DNA of 64,000 bases from Fomes fomentarius (GCA_022606135.1 JABYQN010000011.1:248001-312000); one strand, 5' to 3'. Shown: positions 23,001 to 34,766, counted from the stretch's first letter. Translations and numbers: made by a program. Notes: generated by a model not told the origin, from the letters alone.

Positions 23001-26000
23001 GTCGAGCTCGGTGTGCAGACTGACTTCGAGGAGCCTCCACCACCACCACCTGTTATACAGATCATATCACCCTCTACCTCTGAGATGGCCATTCAGGTCG
23101 AACCCGAGCCTATTCAGATCCTCTCGCCCTCGACCTCTGAGATGGCCATTCAGGTTGACCCCGAGCCTGAACCCGTTGTCGTCACGTCTGATGTCTCATT
23201 GCAGACTACGCCTGAGGTGGTCCCAGTTCACTCAGATGCAGAGATCCAGGCCATAGTGGAAGAACCTTCGCAGGTAGTGCCGATATTTTCTACGGCGGAA
23301 GTACAGACCGTCGCTCCTTCGCTTTCCCATACGGAAATGCAGACCGCACCGGAGCCTGTTCCCGTCACGCCCACGAAGGTCGACACAGACGTTCAGACAC
23401 AGGAAACAGCTGTCACTCCTGCTGCAGCTTTCGCTCGGCAAGTTCGCCTGTCTCTCAGCTCAAGTCAAGGCTCTGGAATAACTGCACTTGCTCACCGTCC
23501 ATCCTCGCTGCCCCTGGACGACCGTGCCGTGCTCGACGAAGAGGACGATGGTGCGACCGAGACTGGTTCTATCTTTGGCGAGACAACGCAGACCGAGGAT
23601 TTCACGTCAGCACGTAGCGCCATTCCGGAGACGCCAACCGACTCTGCTAGCGACTACCATTCCATCAGGACCGTCTCGGACGTCGATTACTCCGACTCGG
23701 GCAGCGATGATGAGAGTATCAAGGCGTCGCATCTCCAGAGGAGTGATGATTTATCCGCAATCTCCTCGACTGCATCCATACCCCAACAGGCTTCTCCCGC
23801 CATCCCCTTTCCTGAGGCATCTCCTGTGGTACCGAAGCCGACGTATGAGTCGAAGGAGATTGAGACGGATCCCATTCTTGAGCCACCACCAGTGGAGACT
23901 GCCGAGGAGGGTATCCAGGTTAATCCTCCTCCGGAGCCTAAGCCTGAGCCTGAGCCAGAGCCTGTTGTCGCCCTGCCTGAACCTGTTGCTGAGCCCGAAC
24001 CTGCTCCAGAGCCCACTCCAGAGCCGAAACCGGAGATGAAGGAGATATCGATTCAGACAGATGAATGGATTCCCCCGCCGCCTGCTCCGGCCCCTGCCCT
24101 AGCTACTGTCCCTGCTGCGACTCCTGCCACGACTCCCGCCGTTGTGCCTATCCCGATTCCCACTTCTGGTCCGACGTCTTCCAACGCATCTTCCACCGCT
24201 TCTGCTGCTGCTGCCGCTGTTGCCGCCGCGGCGCCGTCCGTGCCCACCGTTTTCCGTGTCGGGCCGAGCTCCCAACAGTTCCAATTCATTCCGCCCTCGT
24301 CGGCCGGGCCGACAGTAACCACCACTGTTCCTTCCGCCACCGTATCCACAACAGTCGTTGCCGCTCCCTCACCAAACACAACCATTCGGGACGCGAATGC
24401 CACATTCATCGCTCGCCCTCGTACTTCACAATCCGACAGGCGACAGTCCATTGAATCGACGTTGTCATCTGTCCTAGACGATGTTGTCAATCGGTCACGG
24501 ACGCCGTCGATGCTACCGAACATCGACAAGTCGCGGCCACCGATGATGGTATTACCCCCTCCTCCCCGCGCACCTCCGCCGCCCAACAGCATGCTACCGC
24601 CTCCCTTCATACCCGAGAAGAGGATGTCCTACGACTTGCCTCCCCCGCGCCCGTCATCTCCTCCCCCTCCCGAGCTCATTCAGCGCGCTACAACCCCAAG
24701 CTTGGGTATCCCAGGCAGAGGGACGATTGGTCGCGCACACGGAGCTTCTATGCCGCCTTCCCAACAAGGCCTCCGTCAGCCGCCGTCGACCAGCAGCTTC
24801 CGCTCGGCTGTGAACGCTGCTTCTCGCGCACCACTCTCCAGTCCATCGGCATTGTCCTTCAATCTCAGAGACCGCGAACGGCGGGAACTTTCGTCCGCGT
24901 CGTTACATTCTGGTGGACAGAGCGTCCACTCACAACGTTCGTCAATCTCGTCCGACCAGCACTTTGAGAACCACATGCGCCGGCACAGCAACGTCGATGC
25001 TCTCAACGTGCAGAACCGTGCAAGCGAGCCCCAGAGTGCAGCCGCTGTATCGACCGACCCCACAATTATCCACGCCATCACGCAGACCATGATCGGAGAG
25101 TTCTTGTACAAGTACACGCGTCGGGCGATCGGGAAGGGCCATGGAGAGCGGAGACACAAACGTTTCTTCTGGGTGCACCCATACACACGGACGCTGTATT
25201 GGAGCTCAGCTGATCCGGGTTCGTCGAACGTCACTGAGGCCAGTGCCAAGAGCGGTGAGAGACTCGTGTAACATTCACGTGTAGAAGATAGAACTGACGT
25301 GTTTTTAGCGTACATCGAATCCGTGCGGCAAGTGATGGACCCGAACCCCATGCCCCCTGGCATTCATCAGTATAGCATGATTGTGTCGACACCTCAACGG
25401 GAGATGAAGTTCACAGCGCCTACGAAAGAGAGACATGACATCTGGTACAATGTGAGGGCGTCCTTCTCTATACTCCGTAGAATCATGGGTTCTGAATTTC
25501 CTGCTCAGGCCCTGCAATATCTTCTGACGAGGCCCGGGAATCATGGCCCCGGGGCCGCGGGCAATGGGATCCCAGCGCCAATGAGCCCTATGTCCGTGAA
25601 TGGCGAACTTCCTTCTGACGACTACCCCGCGAACGTCATGTCAAGCCCTGACAGTCGTCGCACCGGTCGAACAGGTCGCACAGGTATTAGCGGCGACTCT
25701 TGGAACACTACCCCGCGTGGCCAGGGCCAAAGAAGTCGCTCGCAGATATCTCTGGGCGGTTCCTTGGGCAAACGCTCAGGCACCCCAGCCGCTGAGTACC
25801 TTCGCTGGGCAGAGGGTCCGAGTAGTCCGACCAAAGACTACGAGCACGTCCGGGGCGGCGCGAACGACGAGGAGCTAGACTTCGAGCTGAACGATGACAC
25901 CTTGTCGGACGAGGGCTTCGAGGGCTTGGAGAACGTCCGCGCGTGCTGCGACGGTCGTCATACCGTCGGACGGTCAGGGCGTATCGAACACCATCACCAC

Positions 26001-26234
26001 CACGACCACAACCACAACCACAATCAACCACAACAGAAGCGAGAGCCGTCGCGGCAGCACGAGCAGCTCCTGGATCCGAACGCCATGGATATGCAGCGTC
26101 CGGTGTCCCCGGCGTGGTCGTTCCGTTCTCGTGCGGGCAGCTCGACGTCGCATGATGGTGCTGGTTTCTTCTCTAGATTCGGGACGCGGCGGTCGGCGCG
26201 GACTGTCGCTTCAGCCGCTGGGCATGATTCATAG
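20093..26234 (+). CDS. Num1/ApsA/Mcp5-type cortical anchor with C-terminal PH domain
   Basis: Predicted 1713-residue membrane-cortex anchor. Relatives (yeast Num1, Aspergillus ApsA, fission yeast Mcp5) tether dynein and mitochondria to the plasma membrane. Exons: 20093-20449, 20513-20660, 21544-25254, 25309-26234, all GT-AG and in phase. Visible layout: an N-terminal helical segment; a long coiled coil at about 175-328 and another at 407-445; an RG-repeat patch near 480; a disordered middle (about 655-1010) with a dozen Q-T/Q-V motifs; proline-rich stretches; and a PH domain of the Mcp5 type at about 1342-1470, starting near IIHAITQTMIGEF and spanning the last intron. A His/Asn-rich tract follows, then a Ser-rich tail. 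Phosphoinositide binding by the PH domain is known for the family. The third intron (883 nt) is unusually long. A second in-frame ATG at 20129 could also start the protein. Confidence 0.9.
20961..20999. repeat. Imperfect inverted repeat inside a long intron
   Basis: CCAGAAACGGTGCAGAG is followed after two bases by CTCTGCCTGTACCGTTCTGG, which can pair with it imperfectly. It lies in the 883-nt third intron of the Num1-like gene and may be the footprint of a small insertion or an RNA hairpin. Confidence 0.5.
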
Positions 26235-26830
26235 GGCTTGTTGGGTGGTAGATGTCTGCTCACCTTCTCATTCCTCACACTGCTCCCCTCTCCCTCTCTT
26301 TTAGCCTTCTCCTCTCCGCTTACGTACGACCGTAATCGTCTTTGTGTGCATTGGTGCCCCCCATACCTACTACAATCTCAAGCCTGATCTGTTATTGTGT
26401 GCTGCTCAGCTCTTAACGCTCCTTCATAATCTCGAGGTTCTTGTGTCTATGTCTTCAGCGAGTTTGTTTTCACTACTCTGTTTCCGTTCCTTCTACCTAC
26501 TGCAGCGTGTACCCAGTTATTTTGTGCGATTACGCAGCATAAATCAAACACTCCTTAAACCCCAATTCTGACGTGGAGGATCCGAGTGCCGAAAGACTTC
26601 CCAGCATAACGTGCATGCCGAATTGATATGTTCAGGGTTACACTTTGAATGGTGACTAGCGGTACGTTGCCTCATCCGGTAGAACATTCCCGACTCACAG
26701 CCCACTGATGATAAATGCAACCCCCTTGTTCGTCGCCAGGTGGTCGCAATTGGCATAATACACACTACGTTGGTCCAGTACGATTCCTAGTAATATTACA
26801 GAGTAATGCACGTAACGGTCCCCGTTTGGT
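26235..26830. other. Convergent intergenic region
   Basis: Space between the 3' ends of the Num1-like gene and the seven-helix membrane-protein gene. It presumably holds both 3' untranslated regions. Nothing else was recognised. Confidence 0.6.
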
Positions 26831-28522
26831 CTATACAGCATCCGTCACATCCTTCGACTCCATAGCCGAGATCCTGTCCGGGGAAGCAAAGTCGCTTGCG
26901 TCGTCGAGCTGATGCACGCTGCCCGTGTCTGTATGCACGTAGCGCTCTAGGTCGATTCTGACACCGGCTGAGGTAGTTTGTCCGTTTCGCGGAGCGTAGC
27001 TAGCCCTGTTTCCCAAGATCCGGTTGGCAGCGGACCCCGAGGGCCCTCCGCCGATGGTATCGAGCTCTGCTGCTGATGTTGAGTGCGTATGACGGGCGCG
27101 GACGATGAGCATGGAGAAGATCATCGCCTGGATAGGAGTCAGATCCTGCGCATGCGGAGGGAAAGATCTGGGAAAGGCTGAGGAACTTACAGCGATCGGA
27201 GGAAGCTGTGTAAGCATATGCAGTCGGACGTAAAAAAACAAGTGTCGTTCGACGTGAGCAAGGGTCGCAAACAGTGATGCGGTGACGTACCGGATCGAGG
27301 AAGATGAAGAAGGCGTTTGTTCCGACAGCGTCGGTGATGATGAGTACGAGGAGATGAGCGCAGTAAAACCCAGCTAAGTGGTGTGGAGATTCAGCAATGT
27401 ACTCGGATGCACAAGTCAAATTCAAGTACATACCACTCTGAGTGATGACTTCTAGAACATGGCCAGTATATGACCCGCCAGAATTCACCTCCGAGCGCGA
27501 GTTTGAGATGCTCCGCATAACCCTATGGTTGGTACGCCAGATTTTCCCACAAATGAAACCTACGCACTTTGCGTCAATACTCGTTCACGATACGACAAGT
27601 CGTAGTATCCGGAGAATACTCACCAGCACAATAAACGTTGACAATGAATGTGAGCACGAAATACCAACGAAGTCGAAGGGAGATATCGCTTTTTATTAGG
27701 TTCTCCCCCGGATTCACGCGGAGAAGGGCTACTATCGTCAAGACTCCCAGAGCTAAAAACGTACTATCATGTTAGCGTTGCCGCGCTCTCACAGAGTCAG
27801 GCATATAGCAACCACGAACCAATGTTCGCAAGGATCGCGCCGACAGGCAGGATGATCACCCGCACATCGAAGTTCCAGAGTACAAAGGTGCGGTACACCT
27901 GACGCCAAAGTTTTATACACAGGTCAGCAACCGCTCATCTGGTGTCGGCATCGGGCAGAAGTTGGGAGGCTTATGATGCGGAGGTGCTGAAAGAGAAGCC
28001 GAGAAGAACACTGAAGAGAACGCCCAAATGGGGCCGCGGGGACGGAGCGCCGACTTACTATTATGGCGTCGGAAATGAGGGTCAGAATGATGTTGAAAGA
28101 GTTCTTCCCAGCAGCGAGAGGGTTGCCTGGGTCCGCATAGTAACTCTGGGGATCTGGCTGCGTCCCACCATGGACCCCGAATGCCTGGTAGGTGCGCACG
28201 AGGGCCAGAACCTGGTCCTGTGGGGTGTCATTCAGTTCACATAGATACTTGAAAGCGAAACGAGGCACGTACAGCGATGGTAGAAAGGAAGATAAGGTAG
28301 CAGGCTAGTTGCAACCACATAAAGGACCGTTTACCCGAGACGGTGCTTGCTCGAAAGACCGCCACGCATTGTGGAAAGTAGGTCAAGTAAGCGCCTTGGG
28401 GAGGAAGAGAGGTAAATCCGACAACCTATGCACGAAGAAGGCGATGTACAGAACTTACCTGTAGCAAGAAGCTGAAACCAGAGCCCGATCAACTCAGCAT
28501 TCTCCACGCTGATGTCGCCCAT
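26831..28522 (-). CDS. Seven-helix integral membrane protein, agaricomycete family
   Basis: Predicted 357-residue multi-pass membrane protein of unknown function. Minus-strand exons: 28522-28459, 28394-28273, 28217-28059, 27898-27820, 27752-27624, 27559-27434, 27373-27291, 27205-27191, 27127-26831; every junction is GT-AG and in phase. Hydrophobic segments appear in order around LIGLWFQLLATGAYLTYF, WLQLACYLIFLSTIA, ILTLISDAII, VRVIILPVGAILANIA, YFVLTFIVNVYCAG, AHLLVLIITDAVGTNAFFIF and IAAMIFSMLIVRARH, followed by a polar cytosolic-type tail. The pattern, including the segment ending in IIVR-like residues, matches a lineage-expanded family common in mushroom-forming fungi and usually called only integral membrane protein. 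Exon 8 is just 15 nt and encodes LPPIA. Confidence 0.82.
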
Positions 28523-29638
28523 GGGCCAAGGCTGCGAGGACGGGAGCGAAGAGGGTGGGGGAACAAGGTCGCGCGAGTGTTGAAAGGTGCATCGGGACGA
28601 GTCCACATATACATGCGGCGACGACAGACAAATTCTGATTCGTAACAAGGTAGACGCAGGTCTAAAGGAAGGTTCCTGTACAGCGGGGGAATCGCCGACG
28701 CGGGCGTCATAACCAGCGCGAGGCAGGGCGACCACAAGAGCGCTGTGAACGCGAAGCTGAGCAGATAAGGATCCCACACGGAGGTGGCCCCATTCTCACC
28801 ATGCTCCCTGTGATCTAGGCCAATGAACATCCTAGCAATGCTCTGCATCCGCTATGAATCATAATACTCAAGCCGGATATGACAAGACGATGTGGAGATA
28901 GGATGAAATATAACCTGTGCACGAGGCGAACTCGGACGCGTGCCCTATCACGATGCATCTGTGGAGAAGTCCCAGATATCCAGATGGGCAATGAGACTTG
29001 CACTGGTTCGGCAGCGCAAGGTTGCTCTCCGGTATCCAGCTTCTCCAGTACATCCTTCTACTTGGAAGTAAGTATTCATCGAACCCGCGCGCTGAACACT
29101 GAGGCGCGCGGCTGGGGCGTTCTGGTACCTGAAGTTCGCGGCCGCATTGCTGTGAGTTGCGTCCTGCAGTTAACGTCCAAGCCGTAATTTACAATAACAG
29201 CATGCCTGCGTCCTGTCAGAATGTGGTCGATGCTTGAAGAGGACGTCCCAGACGAATTGATGGCAACGACATCGCACGCCGTCGTAACGTGAAGGCTTCG
29301 AAAAGGTGTCATCGCGTGAACAGCCAAAACTACCTGAGCACATGCGCGGAGGGGAATCAACGAAGCCGTCGAGAGAGACTCCAGAGCACATAGTACTAAA
29401 TCCCCATGGACCTTTCAAGTAGCTCAAAGTTAACTGTAGTGTTACCATTCAGTATCTACCGCCCACGGCATCAAGCTCGAACGTACCTGCGTCCACCTGT
29501 TGGAGGAACTTGGATGGATTTGAAGATTTGAGGCGACGAGCTGTTGGACATTCGATATGGTCAATGACAGGATAGAAGCAACCCACAAGAAGATCGGTGT
29601 CAACTATCATTTAAATTATGGTGGCTGCGACTCGGCGC
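28523..29638. other. Intergenic, possible gene remnant
   Basis: No complete gene. On the minus strand an ATG at 29551 opens a 21-codon frame beginning MSNSSSPQIFKS and ending at a GTACGT donor (29486), the shape of a first exon. The sequence downstream does not resolve into a continuing protein, so it may be a decayed membrane-protein gene. The stretch next to 28523 probably holds the promoter of the seven-helix gene. Confidence 0.4.
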
Positions 29639-29938
29639 TTATATCGGCGCCGAAGAGCTCTCATCTTGAAGTTGTACTTGAGTTCCATTGCTGTCCGCCA
29701 GTGCAAGGCTGAAGAGACCAGGCACAGCAAAGTCATAGAAGCATACGATCGCGAGAAAGATGCCTGAGGTACGCTTGAACCCAAAGAACAGCCAGGCGCT
29801 GTAGACTCGGAGCAAAACAGGGTGTACGAATCCAGAGACTAGATAGATGCTGGAGAGCTTGAGTAGTAGAACCAGAATATTGAAGAGCCATACGAGAACC
29901 CGGAGGATGCTGAAGATCACTTGGGTGAGAATTCCCAT
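29639..29938 (-). CDS. Small hydrophobic membrane protein, unrecognised
   Basis: Single-exon frame for 99 residues. The first 85 are almost entirely hydrophobic and would form about three membrane segments: one near GILTQVIFSILRVLVWLF running into NILVLLL, one around YLVSGFVHPVLLRVYSAWLF, and one near GIFLAIVCFYDFAVPGLF. A short acidic polar tail (DSNGTQVQLQDESSSAPI) ends the protein. No family was recognised. A TATA-like GATATAAGT lies 116 bp upstream, which supports transcription. Chance alone rarely gives such a consistent hydrophobic profile with a charged tail, but expression is unproven. Confidence 0.5.
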   Translation of the reverse strand: MGILTQVIFSILRVLVWLFNILVLLLKLSSIYLVSGFVHPVLLRVYSAWLFFGFKRTSGIFLAIVCFYDFAVPGLFSLALADSNGTQVQLQDESSSAPI

Positions 29939-30053
29939 GGTGAGAACGACCAGTGACTGAGCGTGCAGTAGGGTGGGCTTAAGCTTGAGCTTGAGGAGTT
30001 CAATGGTGGGGAGAGTGAGAAGTGGGGGGAGACGTCTGACTCAAAGACTGCAG

Positions 30054-30062
30054 ACTTATATC
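30054..30062 (-). promoter_or_regulatory. TATA-like element of the small membrane-protein gene
   Basis: GATATAAGT on the minus strand, 116 bp upstream of the ATG at 29938. Confidence 0.35.
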
Positions 30063-30243
30063 ACTCTCTGGGGGAGCGTGACGGGGCTGGGGTGACGATC
30101 GGGAGGGAAAGAGGCCAAGAGGCTTTCCGAACAAGCTTAGAGCTCGGTTTACAGGTATAACGCCCATGAATGCTACGTACTATTGTTCGCTCGGTATCCG
30201 TACTTCTACTTTTCAGCATTCAGGTTTGTGAAGGATGTGGTCG

Positions 30244-31252
30244 TTAAGTGTTGAGTGTCTGGGCCACCCATCGCCCTATCCACCACCTGCACATATCTTT
30301 CCGTATGCCGAGCTGCGTTCTATCCAGCTCGTTGCCTGACACCTCCAATGTCCCTCTCCATACCCCATCCACCTCCCCTTCCTCCAGGATGACGCCCGAT
30401 TGCCGCGCTACATAAACGAAATGGTCGCATACGTGAGGCGGTGTGTACTTTCCGGCTGCAACATATGCCCGAGCAGTAGCATCTTTGCAAAGAAGGGAAG
30501 CGAGGGATTGGATAAGGACGTCGTGCGACTGGTCGAAATGCAGAAGGTCCGACATGATCACGACATCGTATCCTGATCTAGATGCGCTCGCGGGATTATG
30601 GGTGAGATGGTCTCTAGAGTAGCAGATGTAGACATTCAGCGAAGCAGCGCTTACATCCTTTCCTTGAGAACTTACAAGACAGGGCGCGTATCCTTGCCCC
30701 ATTCGTAGCCCGCCCAGCGCACTGGACAGCTTTCGTTGTACTGCTTCCTGTTTCTGTTCACATTCTCAGTCAAGTTGCCTAGTATTCCCTCGTCCGGATA
30801 GTCGGTGATGACGACAAGTGAAGGTGGATTGGGAAGTGTCGCCGAGAGGAGGGAAGGGAGCGCACACCCCGCACCCAGTTCGACCGCTACGAGCAGCTAG
30901 TTCAGAGACAAAATAATAAACCAGAGGCGGCAGCATACTCGTCATCCCTGTGAGGTCGATTATGCCTCTCTCGATAAGCTCTGCTAGGAGCAACGATGGA
31001 GAAAATGGATGATCTGCTAGGAGGGTATTTGCCTGCCATCATCAGCGATCCATCCCCTCAACATGCGTTGCTAGCATACCTTCCCTTCCTATAGACAGCT
31101 CAGCTCAAAACCCACCGCAGCAGACCCACTATTTAGCTGACCTTAGGGGCGACTGTCAAAACAAGTGGGCCATATCTTACTACGCCTTCACCCGGAGTAG
31201 CATCGCCGAAGAGGGCAGCAGCGTCGCTCAAGAAGTCTTCTTCCCCACTCAT
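30244..31252 (-). CDS. EFM7: EFM7/Nnt1-type protein methyltransferase
   Basis: Predicted 261-residue S-adenosylmethionine-dependent methyltransferase of the seven-beta-strand class. In yeast the homologue (also 261 residues) methylates the N-terminus and adjacent lysine of translation elongation factor eEF1A; older annotations say nicotinamide N-methyltransferase. Minus-strand exons: 31252-31142, 31032-30939, 30886-30676, 30613-30244, all GT-AG and in phase. Motif I reads TTVELGAGCALPSLL, followed by VVITDYPDEGIL (the acidic post-I site), GYDVVIMSDLLHFDQSH (motif II/post-II) and the C-terminal KDMCRWWIGRW typical of this subfamily. It shares a 268-bp intergenic region with the divergently transcribed Sec24 gene. 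The eEF1A substrate is inferred from homology. Confidence 0.85.
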
Positions 31253-31520
31253 GGAATTATTGAAGAGACTTGTGAGGTCGGACTGTGGAGAAATGCGAAG
31301 GATGATGAAAATCGCACACGCGGCGAAGCAGAAGCACCTTCCTAATCCGGCACAGCATAGGATTTGTTTGGATCGAAAGTTGTTGCCAAACAAATGACCC
31401 AATCCGGCTGCGCAGCCAGGCGCACTACAGGCCGTCCTCATTGTCAGCCACAGCGAGCTCTGCTACTTCGTCATCATTTGCTTCGCCCTACTCTGATCTT
31501 GGATAACTCTCTCATGCTTC
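31253..31520. promoter_or_regulatory. Bidirectional promoter region, EFM7-like / Sec24
   Basis: 268 bp separate the start codons of two divergent genes, so both promoters must lie here. No clear TATA box was seen, which fits housekeeping genes. Confidence 0.5.
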
Positions 31521-34500
31521 ATGTATGCCCACGGTACTAGCTCTCATATCCCTCAGCCTCCGCACAGCGCTGGAACGCCGTACAAAGGCCTCCGTGCCGC
31601 CATCGACCCAAGTCAAATACCCTCGCCCATAGACACCATCGAGGTCGACAGGGAGAAATGGGAAGAGGAGCCATATATGACCCTGCCGGGGAAGCACCCA
31701 CCCTTGTCGACGACGGACTTCGTAGCGGTCGACCAAGGTGCGTTTGTTATGTCTCCAGCAGACCCCGCGAATTCCACGGACCGACCTCTCCTGCAGGTAA
31801 TTCATCGCCTCGGTATGTTCGGGTGTCCACTTGGAATGTGCCAAGCACCTCGCGCCTTGCATTCGATTGCGAGATACCCATCGCGGCAGTGATCCAGCCG
31901 TTTGCGGACCAGGATCCAAGAGAGGAGCCTGTTTCTCTCGTCGAGACGGGCGCGGCCGGGCCCGCGAGGTGCGCAAGGTGTAGAGGGTACATCAATCCTT
32001 GGTGTACGTGGGTTGCGGGCGGCGCACGGTGGAAGTGCAATCTATGCCAGCATGAGACTGAAGGTGCGCTCCCCTCACTGTCTGCTGTAGACCTTCGCTA
32101 ACTCCGAGTGTGCGCGTGTGCGTAGTCGCGTCGGAGTATTTCTGCAACCTGGACGCAAGCTTCCTTCGTCTTGACCACCTGCAGCGCCCTGAGCTGAACA
32201 AGGGTACTGTCGACTTCGCTGTTCCGGAAAAATACTGGGCACCTCGTCCGCCTCCCAGCATCCGTCCCTTGTATACCTCCATGCTCCCAGAATCGTCGAC
32301 AAGCAGGCGCAAGCCCGTACCTATGGACTACATCTTCGTTGTTGACGTCTCTCAGGACGCGGTTCGCTCCGGCTTCCTCCAAGTAGCATGTAGCGTACTC
32401 CTCGAAGCGCTTTACGGACGCGACGACACCGTTCCCCCATGCTTTCCACCATCAAGTCGCATCGCTATCTTGGCTTATGATCGGACACTACAGTTCTATA
32501 ACTTATCTGTACGTCGTATCTGGATCTCTTCGACATGCTCTAGAATGCAAATCTGTTTCGTCAGTCAGAAATCGTTGGACAACCACCCATGCTAGTCGTA
32601 CCAGACATAGATGACGTCTTCTTACCATCGACCGCTGGGCTCTTTGCCGATCCTGCGGAGTCAAGGTATGATGTTTTTGAAGTTGCGCACATCTGGGTAT
32701 TGGTGTTGATCCGTCTAAAAGGGATGCAATCACGAACCTTCTCAACGCATTGCCCACACGGCATCAGCAAACATCCGAGTTGGAGGCTGCCTTAGGCTCA
32801 GCGTTATCAGCCAGTCTGGCGGCACTGGTGAGTGCATCATATCTCCCTAGCTCGCCTGTCTGACAGCGCCTAAGGCAGGCAGGGGCGGACAGGTGGTCGT
32901 CTTTGCAGCCACGATCCCCACAATAGGCGTCGGTGCCCTTCCAGCACTGGTCGACGAGTCATCCGTGTACGGTACAGACAAGGAACGAACGTTGTTCGAG
33001 CCTCGAGAGCCAACATGGAAGGACATCGGCCAGCAGTGCGCAGCAGAAAGCGTGGGCGTTAGTATGTTCCTTGGAATGGGACGACCAATAGACATAGCGT
33101 CCATAGGTCAGTCTGTCCACGACGTAAGGAAAGGATGCACGATCTGATGTCTTCTCGTAGGCCTGGTTTCCTCTCTCAGCGGAGGCGAGCTATACTTCTA
33201 CCCGAAATTCGACCACGCCCGCGATGGTCTAGCACTGGCCTCCCACTTTCGGCGGCACGTTTCACGAACAACGGTCTACTCCTGTTCAATGCGAGTGCGA
33301 TGCTCGGCAGGGCTTCGGGTCGCGCGCCAGTACGGGAACTACTACGAGAGCGCCGCGGGCGACATGGAGTTCGGCACGTTCGACGCAGACAAGGCCATCT
33401 CTGTCGCACTTGAGCACGCGCACACGCTCGACGACAGGGCGTATGCGTTCGTGCAGTCTGCGATCCTGTACACCACTGCGACGGGCGAGCGGCGCGTGCG
33501 CGTGCATAACGTCGCGTTGCGTGTGGTCACGCTTGCTGGGAATGTCTTCCAATACGCGGACATGGACGCTACTGTGGCCCATTTGCTACGTGAAGGTTAG
33601 CCCAATCCGCAGACGAAGCAAGAGTGTAGCGTTGATCTTGAATTGTTGGACAGCAATATCGAAGCTGACATCGCATAGGGTCGCACAGATACACGAGTCA
33701 TTGACGGAGAGGTGTTCTCTCATCCTGTATGCGTACCGGAAGTTTTGCGCTGCAGCTGCCGCCCCATCGCAGGTATGTAGCGCCTGTATAAGCGCCCGAG
33801 GCTCTCGAACTGAACAGCAAACAGCTCATCCTGCCGGAATCCTTCCGGACACTGCCGATGTATGTGCTGGCCATGATGAAGACGAAGCCTCTGAAAGGTG
33901 CGTACTAAACTCAGTGCCAGTACCTCATCTAATGCGGAGTGAGTATAGGTCGCAACGTGACGGCGGACGTGCGCAATTTCTACGTGCACAAGATAACTGC
34001 TATGAGTGTGCGGAGGACTATGTATCATCTATATCCTCGGTTACTTGCGCTGCATGACCTTAATGACACGATCGCCCTGCCTCGCGCTCTTGGCCGTGTC
34101 GATCTGCCCTCCCTCATGCGGGACAGCCATCTGTTCATGGAATCTCATGGGGTGTATCTCATCGGTGAGTGAGAAACCAGACAAGATGCTGTATCCGCAC
34201 TGAGCTCTTGCACGCACGCAGACAACGAGGAAGTTATGATCCTGTGGATTGGTGCGAGCGTCTCGCCTCAATTGCTGAAAGACCTCCTGGATGTCGATGA
34301 TATTATTCAAGTCGACCCGCAACTGGTACGTTTATATTCTCCGCGCCTCACACAGTGATGTACTCAACAAGGTCTCGCAGCTCTATCTCCCTCATCTGCC
34401 CACACGGCTGTCTACCCAAGTCCGCAATATCCTGGCTCACCGGTTCGCGCAACGCGGATACACGCCCAAGTTATACATCGCTCGACAGAATATGGACGGG

Positions 34501-34766
34501 ATTGAGATCGAATTCAGCGATATGCTAGTTGAGGACCAGAACAATGCTGCAATGTCTTACCTCGATTGTACGTCTCCGCGATGTGTTCTCTGTGGTTTCG
34601 TGCTCATTGTATACTTGATAGATCTCTGCTTGGTACATAAGCAGATACACACAGCTGTAAGTGTTGCCCTATCATCTCACGATTACCTGGTCTGAGAGAT
34701 TTGTTATAGCTCACCACCGGAGCGTCATTATCAAGCGGCGGTGGCTTCCGCTCTATCCCTTGGTGA
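31521..34766 (+). CDS. SEC24: COPII coat subunit Sec24
   Basis: Predicted 843-residue Sec24, the cargo-selecting subunit of the COPII coat on endoplasmic-reticulum exit sites. Exons: 31521-31737, 31797-32063, 32126-32508, 32565-32665, 32722-32827, 32875-33106, 33161-33595, 33654-33772, 33825-33897, 33949-34164, 34222-34325, 34381-34567, 34622-34656, 34710-34766. Landmarks in order: [20 protein letters not shown], the zinc finger [11 protein letters not shown] with partner [21 protein letters not shown] opening the trunk, [26 protein letters not shown], a helical domain through [18 protein letters not shown], and the gelsolin-like end [13 protein letters not shown] to the terminal GGGFRSIPW. 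The N-terminal low-complexity part is shorter than in yeast Sec24 (926 residues). Two acceptor choices (before 32565 and before 34381) have in-frame alternatives. Confidence 0.93.

Noticed and set aside
24053..24610. Gly/Ala-rich minus-strand frame of 185 codons.
   Set aside because: Antisense of the Pro/Ala/Thr-rich part of the Num1-like protein.
32509..32543. A 35-nt intron in Sec24 (acceptor at 32543).
   Set aside because: A 56-nt alternative ending at 32564 keeps the frame, matches the Sec24 family better and has normal length.
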